NCBI RefSeq assembly: GCF_006782915.1
Contig: NZ_VCNP01000030.1
Coordinates: 62,001 to 126,000 of the forward strand
DNA length: 64,000 nt
Reading direction: 5' to 3'
From: Streptomyces calvus
Lineage (GTDB): Bacteria; Actinomycetota; Actinomycetes; Streptomycetales; Streptomycetaceae
Below are positions 17,732-27,880 of the stretch, one piece after another. Position 1 is the stretch's first letter. Each line of letters begins with the position of its first letter. Both the position numbers and the translations under genes were made by a program. Under the pieces are notes generated by a model. It ran no database searches. It saw nothing but the letters and a program-made list of their open reading frames with translations, and had not been told where the DNA came from.

Positions 17732-18261
17732 GCCGGGCCTCCCGTCATCCAGCGGGCGCCGAGCCGGGCCGTCAGCGCGCCCAGGGCGGCGCCGGCCGCC
17801 ACGTCCGAGGGGTAGTGGACGCCGGCCACCAGGCGGGACAGGCACACGGCCGCGGCGAGCGGCGGCACCGCGCGCGACCCCAGGGCGCCGAAGGCGACGG
17901 CGGCGGCCGCCGCTGAGGTGGCGTGCGAGCTGGGGAAGGAGTGCCGGCCGACGGTGCCGACGAGGGGTTCGACATGGGCCGGGCGCGGGCGGCGCACGAC
18001 GCGCTTCACGCCCATGCTGACGGCGTGGGCGCCCGCGGTGAGCACGGTGCCGCGCAGCCAGGCGCCGCGCCGCGGGCGGTCCACGACGGCTCCGGCGAGT
18101 CCCGCCGCGAGCCACAGCGCCCCGTGTTCGCCCGCCCAGGACAGCACGCGGGCGGCACCGGCCACGCGCGGGTCGCCGCCGCACGCCCTGAGGGCGGTGA
18201 CGATCCGGTGGTCCATGCGGTGGAGACCGCGGGGCCGGCGGAGGTCGTGGTGGTCGTCCAT
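17728..18261 (-). CDS. PAP2-type phosphatase (DPPR phosphatase-like)
   Basis: 177 aa from the ATG at 18261; an internal ATG at 18216 is possible. All three PAP2 signature blocks are present: KRVVRRPRP, then SFPSSHAT, then SRLVAGVHYPSDVAAG, with the catalytic His residues in the last two. Several hydrophobic segments make it a membrane protein. By its coupling to the UbiA-type transferase (4-base stop/start overlap) it probably removes the 5-phosphate from polyprenyl-phosphoryl-5-phosphoribose, as proposed for Rv3807c in mycobacteria. It is the first gene of the minus-strand operon. Confidence 0.85.
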   Translation of the reverse strand: MDDHHDLRRPRGLHRMDHRIVTALRACGGDPRVAGAARVLSWAGEHGALWLAAGLAGAVVDRPRRGAWLRGTVLTAGAHAVSMGVKRVVRRPRPAHVEPLVGTVGRHSFPSSHATSAAAAAVAFGALGSRAVPPLAAAVCLSRLVAGVHYPSDVAAGAALGALTARLGARWMTGGPA

Positions 18262-18394
18262 GTGGACTCACTGTCCACGCCCGGCGGGCCGGAACTCGGC
18301 CACTCGTGGGCGACATCCCATTAATCACCCGTTTCGGGGATGGGATTGACGTTTCAGAACTATTCGCTCACATACGGGCGTTACGGTCACCGTC
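18262..18394. promoter_or_regulatory. Divergent promoter region between the phosphatase operon and dprE1
   Basis: 133 bases separate the two starts. A good -35 (TTGACG, 18346-18351) faces dprE1, with a weak -10 (CATACG, 18371-18376) 19 bases on. The AT-rich spot CATTAATCA at 18319-18327 could serve the minus-strand operon. No strong palindrome was found. Confidence 0.4.
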
Positions 18395-19750
18395 ATGCCT
18401 GCCGACACCGTTTCCGTCACGGGGTGGGGCCGCACCGCTCCCACCACCGCCCGGCTGATCCGCCCGCGGACGTACGAGGAGGCCGCGCTGGCGGTCCGGG
18501 ACTGCGGGGCCCGCGGGGGCATCGCGCGCGGCCTGGGGCGGGCGTACGGGGACGCGGCGCAGAACGCGGGCGGTGCCGTGCTCGACATGACGGGCCTGGA
18601 CCGCGTCCATGCGATCGACGCCGACGGCGGCACCGTGCTGTGCGACGCGGGCGTCTCGCTGCACCGGCTGATGGAGGTGCTGCTGCCGCTCGGCTGGTTC
18701 GTGCCGGTGACGCCCGGCACCCGGTACGTGACGGTCGGCGGGGCGATCGGCGCCGACATCCACGGCAAGAACCACCACGTCTCCGGCTCCTTCTCGCGCC
18801 ATGTGCTGTCGCTGGAGCTGCTCACCGCCGACGGGCAGGTGCGCACGGTCGTGCCGGGCACGCCGCTGTTCGACGCGACCGCGGGCGGCATGGGCCTGAC
18901 CGGGGTGATCCTCACCGCGACGATCCGGCTGCTGCCGGTCGAGACGTCGCTGATGCGGGTCGACACCGAGCGGGCGGGCGACCTGGACGACCTGATGGCC
19001 CGGCTGGCCGCCACCGACCACCACTACCGCTACTCGGTCGCCTGGATCGACCTGCTGGCCCGCGGCACGGCCACCGGCCGCGCGGTGCTCACCCGCGGCG
19101 ACCACGCGCCCCTGGCCGCGCTGCCCCGGCGCTCCCGCGCGCGCCGGGAGCCGCTGTCCTTCCGCACCGCGCGCCTCCCGGCCGCCCCCGCCTTCGTCCC
19201 CGAGGGCCTGCTGAGCCGCACCACCGTGGGCCTGTTCAACGAGCTCTGGTACCGCAAGGCGCCCCGCGCGCGGACCGGTCAGCTCCAGCGGATCTCCACG
19301 TTCTTCCACCCGCTGGACGGGGTGCCGCACTGGAACCGCGTCTACGGCCGCAGCGGCTTCGTGCAGTACCAGTTCGTCGTGGGCCACGGGCAGGAGGACG
19401 CCCTGCGCCGGATCGTGCGCCGGATCTCCGAGCGCCGCTGCCCTTCCTTCCTGGCCGTCCTCAAGCGCTTCGGCGAGGCCGACCCGGGCTGGCTGTCCTT
19501 CCCCGTGCCCGGCTGGACCCTGGCCCTGGACATCCCGGCCGCGCTGCCCGGCCTCGGCGGCTTCCTCGACGAGCTGGACGAGGAGGTCGCCGGCGCCGGC
19601 GGGCGCGTCTACCTCGCCAAGGACTCCCGGCTGCGCCCGGAGCTGCTCGCCGCCATGTACCCGCGCCTGGACGACTTCCGCGCGCTGCGCGCCGAACTGG
19701 ACCCGCGCGGGGTGTTCACCTCCGACCTGTCCCGCCGGCTCCACCTGTGA
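18395..19750 (+). CDS. dprE1: Decaprenylphospho-beta-D-ribose 2-oxidase (DprE1-like)
   Basis: 451 aa, close to mycobacterial DprE1. The FAD-binding PCMH domain shows GLGRAYGDAAQ and GADIHGKNHHVSGSF. The C-terminal substrate domain shows YQFVV, LSFPVPGW, AKDSR (Lys409, matching the catalytic Lys418 of M. tuberculosis by my alignment) and the ending DPRGVF. It would oxidise the 2-hydroxyl of polyprenyl-phosphoryl-ribose. The residue aligned with Cys387, the covalent target of benzothiazinones, is Ala377 (GWTLALD against GWNICVD). It is followed 28 bases later by dprE2. Confidence 0.9.
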   Translation: MPADTVSVTGWGRTAPTTARLIRPRTYEEAALAVRDCGARGGIARGLGRAYGDAAQNAGGAVLDMTGLDRVHAIDADGGTVLCDAGVSLHRLMEVLLPLGWFVPVTPGTRYVTVGGAIGADIHGKNHHVSGSFSRHVLSLELLTADGQVRTVVPGTPLFDATAGGMGLTGVILTATIRLLPVETSLMRVDTERAGDLDDLMARLAATDHHYRYSVAWIDLLARGTATGRAVLTRGDHAPLAALPRRSRARREPLSFRTARLPAAPAFVPEGLLSRTTVGLFNELWYRKAPRARTGQLQRISTFFHPLDGVPHWNRVYGRSGFVQYQFVVGHGQEDALRRIVRRISERRCPSFLAVLKRFGEADPGWLSFPVPGWTLALDIPAALPGLGGFLDELDEEVAGAGGRVYLAKDSRLRPELLAAMYPRLDDFRALRAELDPRGVFTSDLSRRLHL

Positions 19751-19778
19751 CCCGTCGACCCCCTCCCAAGGAGCTGCC

Positions 19779-20534
19779 GTGAAGGACGCCTTCGGCCTGC
19801 CCCAGTCCCTGCTCGTGCTCGGCGGTACGTCCGAGATCGCGCTGGCCACCGCGCGCCGGCTGATCGCGCGCCGCACCCGCACGGTGTGGCTGGCCGGCCG
19901 CCCCTCCCCCGATCTGGACCGGGCCGCGGAGGAGTTGCGCGGCCTCGGCGCCGAGGTGCGCACCGTCGCCTTCGACGCGCTCGACCCGGCCGCCCACGAG
20001 GAGGCCCTCGGCAAGGTCTTCGCCGAGGGCGACGTCGACATGGTGCTGCTGGCCTTCGGCACCCTGGGCGACCAGGCGCACGACGAACGGGACCCGCGGG
20101 CCGCGGTGCGGGTCGCGCAGACCAACTACACCGGCGCCGTCTCCTCGGGTCTGGTGTGCGCGGGCGCGCTCCAGGCGCAGGGTCACGGTTCGCTGGTGGT
20201 GCTGTCCTCGGTCGCCGGTGAGCGGGCCCGCCGCGCGAACTTCATCTACGGCTCCAGCAAGGCCGGCCTGGACGCCTTCGCCCAGGGCCTGGGCGACGCC
20301 CTGTACGGCACGGGCGTGCACGTCATGGTCGTGCGTCCCGGGTTCGTGCGGACGCGGATGACGGCCGGGCTGCCCGAGGCGCCGTTGGCGACCACGCCGG
20401 AGGCGGTCGCGGTCGCCGTGGAGCTGGGGCTGCGGCGGCGTTCGGAGACGGTGTGGGTTCCGGGCGCGCTGCGCGTGGTGATGTCGGCGCTGCGGCATCT
20501 GCCGCGGGCGGTGTTCCGGCGGCTGCCGGTCTGA
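19779..20534 (+). CDS. dprE2: Decaprenylphospho-2-ketoribose reductase (DprE2-like SDR)
   Basis: 251 aa from a GTG with AAGGAG upstream. It is a short-chain dehydrogenase/reductase: the NAD(P) motif appears as VLGGTSEIA near the N-terminus, and the catalytic residues as Ser of VVLSSVAGE and YGSSK (Tyr-x-x-x-Lys). It should reduce the keto intermediate made by DprE1 to polyprenyl-phosphoryl-D-arabinose. The adjacent dprE1 and the divergent transferase/phosphatase/GtrA genes support this assignment over a generic SDR. The convergent 2H phosphoesterase gene ends 35 bases after its stop. Confidence 0.88.
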   Translation: MKDAFGLPQSLLVLGGTSEIALATARRLIARRTRTVWLAGRPSPDLDRAAEELRGLGAEVRTVAFDALDPAAHEEALGKVFAEGDVDMVLLAFGTLGDQAHDERDPRAAVRVAQTNYTGAVSSGLVCAGALQAQGHGSLVVLSSVAGERARRANFIYGSSKAGLDAFAQGLGDALYGTGVHVMVVRPGFVRTRMTAGLPEAPLATTPEAVAVAVELGLRRRSETVWVPGALRVVMSALRHLPRAVFRRLPV

Positions 20535-20569
20535 GGCCGGTAAGGGGCCGGCGGGCCGGCCGGCGCGGT

Positions 20570-21148
20570 TCAGTGGGCGGAGACGGATCCCCGGTCCACG
20601 TGCCCGGCCTGCGGGGGCACCACGACGGAGCCGAACGGGAACTCCCGGAGCTTGCGCCACACGCCGTCGGCGCCCTGCTCGTAGAGCGCGAAGCCGGTGC
20701 AGGGCCACTCGGCCTCGTAGTCGGCGAGCTCCTCGAAGGCGCGGTCCATGGCCGCCTCCTCGATGCCGTGCGCCACGGTGACGTGCGGGTGGTACGGGAA
20801 CTGCAGTTCACGCGGGACGGGGCCGGAGGCGTCGCGGACCTGCTGCTGGAGCCGGGTGCAGGCGTCGCCGCCCTCGACGACGCGGACGAAGACCACCGGT
20901 GACAGCGGCCGGAAGGTGCCGGTGCCGGACAGCCGCATCGGGAAGGGCCGGCCGGCCGCGGCGACCTCGGCGAGGTGCGCCTCGACGGTCGGCAGGGCGG
21001 CCGCGTCGACCTCCGTCGGCGGGAGCAGGGTGACGTGCGTGGGGATGCCGTGCGCCGCGGCGTCACCGAAGCCCGCACGCAGCTGCTGAAGCCGGCTGCC
21101 GTGGGGCTCCGGGACCGCGATCGACACGCCGATCGTTACGGTCCCCAC
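20570..21148 (-). CDS. 2H phosphoesterase (2'-5' RNA ligase family)
   Basis: 192 aa from a GTG with AGGAGA upstream. The two His-x-Thr motifs of the 2H superfamily are visible: THVTLL (about residue 38) and HPHVTVAH (about residue 120). The family, named for the bacterial LigT/ThpR proteins, hydrolyses cyclic phosphates or 2'-5' linkages in RNA. The in vivo substrate is unknown. Soluble, with no signal peptide. It lies upstream of trpS on the opposite side of a terminator and is probably transcribed alone. Confidence 0.85.
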   Translation of the reverse strand: MGTVTIGVSIAVPEPHGSRLQQLRAGFGDAAAHGIPTHVTLLPPTEVDAAALPTVEAHLAEVAAAGRPFPMRLSGTGTFRPLSPVVFVRVVEGGDACTRLQQQVRDASGPVPRELQFPYHPHVTVAHGIEEAAMDRAFEELADYEAEWPCTGFALYEQGADGVWRKLREFPFGSVVVPPQAGHVDRGSVSAH

Positions 21149-21241
21149 GTCGTCTCCTGTCGTTGTGGTGGTGAAACGCGGTGGTGAAGCAGGTGGTCCG
21201 CCGGCGCCCCGGGCAGGTGGTCCGGTGACGCCCCGGTGAGC

Positions 21242-21271
21242 ACCGGGTGACCGCCGGAACGGTCACCCGGT
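21242..21271 (-). terminator. Terminator downstream of trpS
   Basis: A perfect 11-bp stem (21242-21252 with 21261-21271) closes an 8-base loop. It lies about 107 bases past the trpS stop and about 95 bases before the next start at 21148, so it should isolate the 2H phosphoesterase gene. Confidence 0.65.
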
Positions 21272-21378
21272 TATCGACTGTACGACCACGACCCGGATGC
21301 GGGCAGGCGCAACGGGAGTGATGTGCAGCGCGGTGCGGTGGTACGGGTCCGCGCCGTGGGCCGGCGCGGTGCGCCGGT

Positions 21379-24030
<2,652 letters not shown>

Positions 24031-24034
24031 TCAC

Positions 24035-24130
24035 GGTACGGCCCAGGCGCACGGCACATGTTCCGGACCCGCGGGGTCCGGGGGCCGCTTCCCGATGGTC
24101 GGTCCCATCCCAGCACGCCAGTCACGGCCC
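24035..24130 (-). ncRNA. ZTP (pfl) riboswitch upstream of glyA
   Basis: Read on the minus strand from 24130: GGGCCGTGACTGGCG starts the P1/junction block. P2 (GATGG with CCATC) spans 24109-24094. Then CGGGAAGC and CGGCCC close P1. A linker hairpin follows (24081-24063), then the second conserved block, GTGCGCCTGGGCCGT (about 24053-24039). These are the hallmark elements of the pfl/ZTP motif (GUGACUGGCG, CGGGGAGC, GCCUGGGC) in the right order. The motif ends about 30 bases before the glyA GTG, close to the Shine-Dalgarno, so translational control is plausible. Known ligands are ZMP/ZTP, which build up when 10-formyl-THF is short. Confidence 0.85.
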
Positions 24131-24194
24131 GTGGCCAGAGTACCGGGCGGCACGGAGTGCCGCGGTGCGGCGTCCACCATGCGAGCGGTGCCGG

Positions 24195-25418
24195 TCAGAG
24201 GATCACGTGCGGCAGGAAGCGGGCGTATTCGTCGGTCACCAGGCCGGAGGACTCGCGGATGCCGAGGCCGGCGGACTCGCTCTCCACGACCCAGGCGCCG
24301 AGGACGACGTGGTTGCCGTCGAAGGCGGGCAGCGGGGCGAGCTGCTGGTAGCAGCAGGGCTCGTCGCGCAGGACGGGCGGGCTTCCCGGCTCGTGGATGG
24401 TGACACCGGCGCCCTCGCGGCCCAGCAGCGGCTTGGCGACCCAGCCGGCGGTGCTGGCCAGGTCGCGGGGGCCGTCGAGGTACGCGGGCAGGAGGTTGGG
24501 GTGGCCGGGGTACAGCTCCCACAGGACGGCCAGCAGTGCCTTGTTGCTGAGGAGCATCTTCCAGGCGGGCTCGATCCACAGCGTGGAGCCGGTGCCGCCG
24601 CCGTTGTCGAGGGTGTCGAGGACGTGGCCGGCGAACCGGTCGGTGGTGAGCCACTCCCAGGGGTACAGCTTGAAGATGCTGCGGATGAACCGCAGCTTGG
24701 TGTCGACGAAGCGGCCGGACAGGCGGTCCCAGCCGATCTCCTCCACGGAGATCCAGTCGGTGTCGAGGCCGGCCTGCTCGGCGGTCTCCTTGAGGTAGGC
24801 GACGGTCATGAGGTCCTCGCCGAGGTCGTCGGCGGAGGAGTGCGCGAAGTACAGCGGGCTGCCCGGCGGGAGCAGCGCCGCCTGCTTCTTCCAGGCGTCG
24901 ACGAGGCGTTCGTGGAGGGAGTTCCACTGGTCGGCGCCGGGGAAGCGCTCCTCCATCCAGAACCACTGGGGCGAGGCCGCCTCCACCAGCGAGGTCGGGG
25001 TGTCGGCGTTGTACTCCAGCAGCTTCGCCGGGCCGGTGCCGTCGTAGCGGAGGTCGAAACGGCCGTAGACGGACGGGAGTTCGGCGCGGCGCTGCCAGGC
25101 CTCGGCGACCGCGCGGGCCACCCGCGGGTCGGTGATGCCGAGGTCGGCGAAGCGGTCGGCGGTGACGATGTGCTCGGCGGCGGCGAGGCACATGCGGTGC
25201 AGTTCCTCGACGACCTCCTCCAGCGCCTCGACCTCCTCCAGGGAGAACACGTAGTAGGCGCTCTCGTCCCAGTACGGCACCCAGGCGTCGTCGGGGATGG
25301 GCTCGCCCGCGGCCCGGGCCGGTTCGAGGGCCTTGGGGAGGGGGAGGGGATAGATGAGTCCCTGCTCCTCGACGGTCTGCTGCCAGTCGGGGCGGGGTGT
25401 GATCGTGCGGCGTTCCAC
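24195..25418 (-). CDS. Glutathionylspermidine synthase-family ATP-grasp protein (YgiC-like)
   Basis: 407 aa from a GTG with GAAGGA upstream. The pattern GRFDLRYDGTGPAKLLEYNADTP, then LLEPAWK-like IEPAWKMLLSNKALL, then AKPLLGREGAGV identifies the C-terminal amide-ligase half of glutathionylspermidine synthase, with ATP-grasp Mg/ATP residues in EYNAD and GREGA. The N-terminal amidase domain of the bifunctional enzyme is absent, as in E. coli YgiC. It probably joins a peptide-like acid to an amine, but the substrates are unknown. It follows a YgiB-like lipoprotein gene by 28 bases, the same pairing as ygiB-ygiC. Confidence 0.87.
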   Translation of the reverse strand: MERRTITPRPDWQQTVEEQGLIYPLPLPKALEPARAAGEPIPDDAWVPYWDESAYYVFSLEEVEALEEVVEELHRMCLAAAEHIVTADRFADLGITDPRVARAVAEAWQRRAELPSVYGRFDLRYDGTGPAKLLEYNADTPTSLVEAASPQWFWMEERFPGADQWNSLHERLVDAWKKQAALLPPGSPLYFAHSSADDLGEDLMTVAYLKETAEQAGLDTDWISVEEIGWDRLSGRFVDTKLRFIRSIFKLYPWEWLTTDRFAGHVLDTLDNGGGTGSTLWIEPAWKMLLSNKALLAVLWELYPGHPNLLPAYLDGPRDLASTAGWVAKPLLGREGAGVTIHEPGSPPVLRDEPCCYQQLAPLPAFDGNHVVLGAWVVESESAGLGIRESSGLVTDEYARFLPHVIL

Positions 25419-25446
25419 GTAGGTGTCCTTCGCCGGTCCGCGCCGC

Positions 25447-25749
25447 TCAGCCGCCGCCGGAGCCCGAGCAGCCGAAGCCGCCCCGGTCGACGGCCTCGCT
25501 GCGGCTGAAGGTGCCGTAGTCGGCGTAGCCGCCGCTGACGTCGGCGTCGTAGTACCAGTCGCCGTCGCCGCTGCTCCTCTTGCAGTTCTTGTCGGCGACG
25601 ACGCGGTAGCCGTTGATGTAGTCGTAGCTGTCCCGGTCCACGCAGCGCCGGTCCGGGTCCGAACCGCACGCGGACAGCGCCGTCGCGAGGACGCCCATGC
25701 CGCCGAGCACCACCGTGCTGGACCGCAGCCGCCGCCTCTTCTCCGCCAT
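25447..25749 (-). CDS. Small lipoprotein, YgiB/DUF1190-like
   Basis: 100 aa from the ATG at 25749. A basic start (KRRRLRSS) and hydrophobic segment end in the lipobox LSAC, so a lipid-modified Cys at about residue 28 is likely. The mature part is rich in Asp, Tyr, Ser and Gly (YDYING, DWYYDADVSGGY) and ends SRSEAVDRGGFGCSGSGGG. A C-terminal RGGFG tail before a Ser/Gly run is typical of DUF1190 (YgiB/YjfM). The assignment rests on that tail and on the neighbouring YgiC-like gene. It is probably exported and acts with the ATP-grasp enzyme in an unknown envelope process. Confidence 0.72.
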   Translation of the reverse strand: MAEKRRRLRSSTVVLGGMGVLATALSACGSDPDRRCVDRDSYDYINGYRVVADKNCKRSSGDGDWYYDADVSGGYADYGTFSRSEAVDRGGFGCSGSGGG

Positions 25750-25943
25750 GTTCTCCGCTCCCCCATTGTCCGACTGCCGCTCACCGCGCGGCCGTTGCTT
25801 CGCGGCTCGCGGCGGCCAGCCTAGAGACAGGCCGTGCGGCGCCTGCGCAGGCCCCCTGCCGATAACGCTTCCCCGCCGTCCTTTTGTGACCCTTGGCGCC
25901 GTATGCCGATTCCGGACGTCCGGGGAGGCGCCGTTCCGGACGT

Positions 25944-27329
25944 TCAGGGGAGGGCTTTGCACAGCGCTTCGAGGGTGCCCGTCCAGGCGTGGTCCGGCGG
26001 GGTGGCGTAGCCGACGACCAGGGCGTCGGCCGGGGGGACGTCGGCGGCGGGGTGGCGGAAGCGGGACAGGCCGTGGACGGCGAGGCCCTGCCAGGTGGCG
26101 GCGCGGACCACGGACTGCTCGGTGCCGGGCGGCAGCCGCAGCACGGCGTGCAGGCCCGCCGCGATGCCGGTGACCCGCACCTCGGGTGCCCTGGCGGTGA
26201 CGGCGGCGACGAGGGCGTCGCGGCGGCGCCGGTAGCGCAGGCGGGCGGCGCGGACGTGGCGGTCGTAGGCGCCGGAGGTGAGGAACTCGGCGAGGGTGAG
26301 CTGTTCGAGGACGCCGACGGACCGGCCCGCGCCCTGGGCGAGGACGTCCGGCAGCAGGCGTTCGGGCAGCACCATCCAGCCGAGGCGCAGTCCCGGGGCG
26401 AGGGACTTGCTGGCCGTGCCGAGGTAGACCACGTGGTCGGGGCCGAGGTCCTGGAGCGCGCCGACGGCCTGGCGGTCGTAGCGGAACTCGCCGTCGTAGT
26501 CGTCCTCCAGGATCAGTCCGCCGGTGCGGCGCGCCCAGTCGACCGCCTCGGCGCGGCGTTCCGGGATCAGGGCGCCGCCCAGCGGGAACTGGTGCGCCGG
26601 GTTGAGCAGTACCGCGTCGGCGTCGCCGGCGTTCCCGGGACGCGGGCCGGCGTCGTCGAAGGGGAGCGGTGCGGTGCGCAGTCCGGTGCGTTCGACCAGG
26701 TCCCAGTGGACGTCGAGGCCGTAGGGCTCCACGGCGAGGGTGCGGGCGCCGCGGGCGTGCAGGGCCGTGCAGAGCAGGCGCAGGCCCTCGGCGAACCCGG
26801 CGCAGACGACGAGCCGTTCCGGGTCGGCGCGCACGCCCCGCACCCGGGCGAGGTAGGCGGCGAGGGCCGTGCGCAGTTCGGGCCGGCCGCGTGGATCGCC
26901 GTAGCCGAACGCGTCGTTGGGGGCGGCGGTCAGGGCGCGGCGGGCGGCTTTCAGCCATGCGGCGCGGGGGAAGGAGGCAAGGTCGGGAGTGCCGGGGACG
27001 AGGTCGTACGGCAGTCGGCCGGGGGCGCGCGGCGGTGCGGCGGGGCGGGCCGGCGGCTGGGGCACCGTGCGGTCGGCGACGCGGGTGCGGGAGCCCTGCC
27101 GGGCGGTGAGCCAGCCCTCGGCGACCAGGTCGGCGTAGGCGTCGGCGACGGTGTTGCGGGCGATGCCGAGGTCGGCGGCGAGGGAGCGGGAGGAGGGCAG
27201 CGGTGTGCCCGGGGTGAGCCGGCCGGTGCGGACGGCCTCGCGCAGGGCGTCGGTCAGGCCGCGGCGCAGGCCGGGGCCGGTCGGTTCCAGGTGCAGGTCG
27301 ATGCCGAAAGTGGCCCAGCGTTCCGCCAT
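25944..27329 (-). CDS. MocR-family regulator (GntR HTH fused to aminotransferase domain)
   Basis: 461 aa from the ATG at 27329. An N-terminal GntR winged helix (LRRGLTDALREAV, PLPSSRSLAADLGIARNTVADAY) is joined to a fold-type I aminotransferase domain. PLP-site features are visible: LNPAHQFPLG, LEDDYDGEFRY and the Lys of LGTASKSLAPGLRLG. Such proteins sense PLP and amino-acid-like ligands and usually control the neighbouring divergent gene. Here only 47 bases separate it from the AhpD-like operon at 27377, so that operon is the likely target. A GTGGACCATA stretch lies in this gap. Confidence 0.92.
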   Translation of the reverse strand: MAERWATFGIDLHLEPTGPGLRRGLTDALREAVRTGRLTPGTPLPSSRSLAADLGIARNTVADAYADLVAEGWLTARQGSRTRVADRTVPQPPARPAAPPRAPGRLPYDLVPGTPDLASFPRAAWLKAARRALTAAPNDAFGYGDPRGRPELRTALAAYLARVRGVRADPERLVVCAGFAEGLRLLCTALHARGARTLAVEPYGLDVHWDLVERTGLRTAPLPFDDAGPRPGNAGDADAVLLNPAHQFPLGGALIPERRAEAVDWARRTGGLILEDDYDGEFRYDRQAVGALQDLGPDHVVYLGTASKSLAPGLRLGWMVLPERLLPDVLAQGAGRSVGVLEQLTLAEFLTSGAYDRHVRAARLRYRRRRDALVAAVTARAPEVRVTGIAAGLHAVLRLPPGTEQSVVRAATWQGLAVHGLSRFRHPAADVPPADALVVGYATPPDHAWTGTLEALCKALP

Positions 27330-27376
27330 GGAAGTGGACCATACCGCTGGGCTGCTTCGCTCCTAGGGTCGAGTCC

Positions 27377-27880
27377 ATGACGACGAACGTGGAAACGACC
27401 GAGGAATACGCCCCCGAGCTGCCGGTCCGGCTGGAGTGGGCCGAGCACGCCCCGGAGGTGTTCAAGGCGATGGTCCGGCTGGACGCCGCGGCCCGGAAGG
27501 GCCTCGATGCCAGGCTGCTGGAACTGGTGAAGATCCGCGCCTCCCAGATCAACCACTGCGCGTTCTGCCTGGACATGCACACCAAGGACGCGCTCGCGGC
27601 GGGCGAGAGCGTCGAGCGTCTGGTGCAGCTCAGCGCCTGGGAGGAGTCGCGGCACTTCTACACGGCCAAGGAGCTCGCGGCGCTCGAACTGACGGAGGCC
27701 GTCACCGTGCTGACCGACGGCTTCGTGCCCGACGAGGTGTACGAGCGGGCGGCGAAGCACTTCGAGGAGGCGGAGCTGGCGCAGCTGATCGCCTCGATCA
27801 CGGTGATCAACGCCTGGAACCGGTTCGGTGTGACCTGCCGGAAGACTCCGGGCCACTACCGTCCGGGACAGCACGCGTGA
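27377..27880 (+). CDS. Carboxymuconolactone decarboxylase / AhpD-like protein 1
   Basis: 167 aa. The AhpD-type redox motif CAFCLDMH lies about residues 60-67 in the core KIRASQINHCAFCLDMHTKDA, followed by AWEESRHFYTAKELAALELTEAVT. Family members are alkylhydroperoxidase-like or decarboxylases with a CxxC-x-x-x-His active site. The exact substrate is unknown. It is the first gene of a three-gene operon divergent from the MocR regulator. Its stop overlaps the next start by 4 bases (GTGA). The next gene is a paralogue with about the same layout. Confidence 0.9.
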   Translation: MTTNVETTEEYAPELPVRLEWAEHAPEVFKAMVRLDAAARKGLDARLLELVKIRASQINHCAFCLDMHTKDALAAGESVERLVQLSAWEESRHFYTAKELAALELTEAVTVLTDGFVPDEVYERAAKHFEEAELAQLIASITVINAWNRFGVTCRKTPGHYRPGQHA

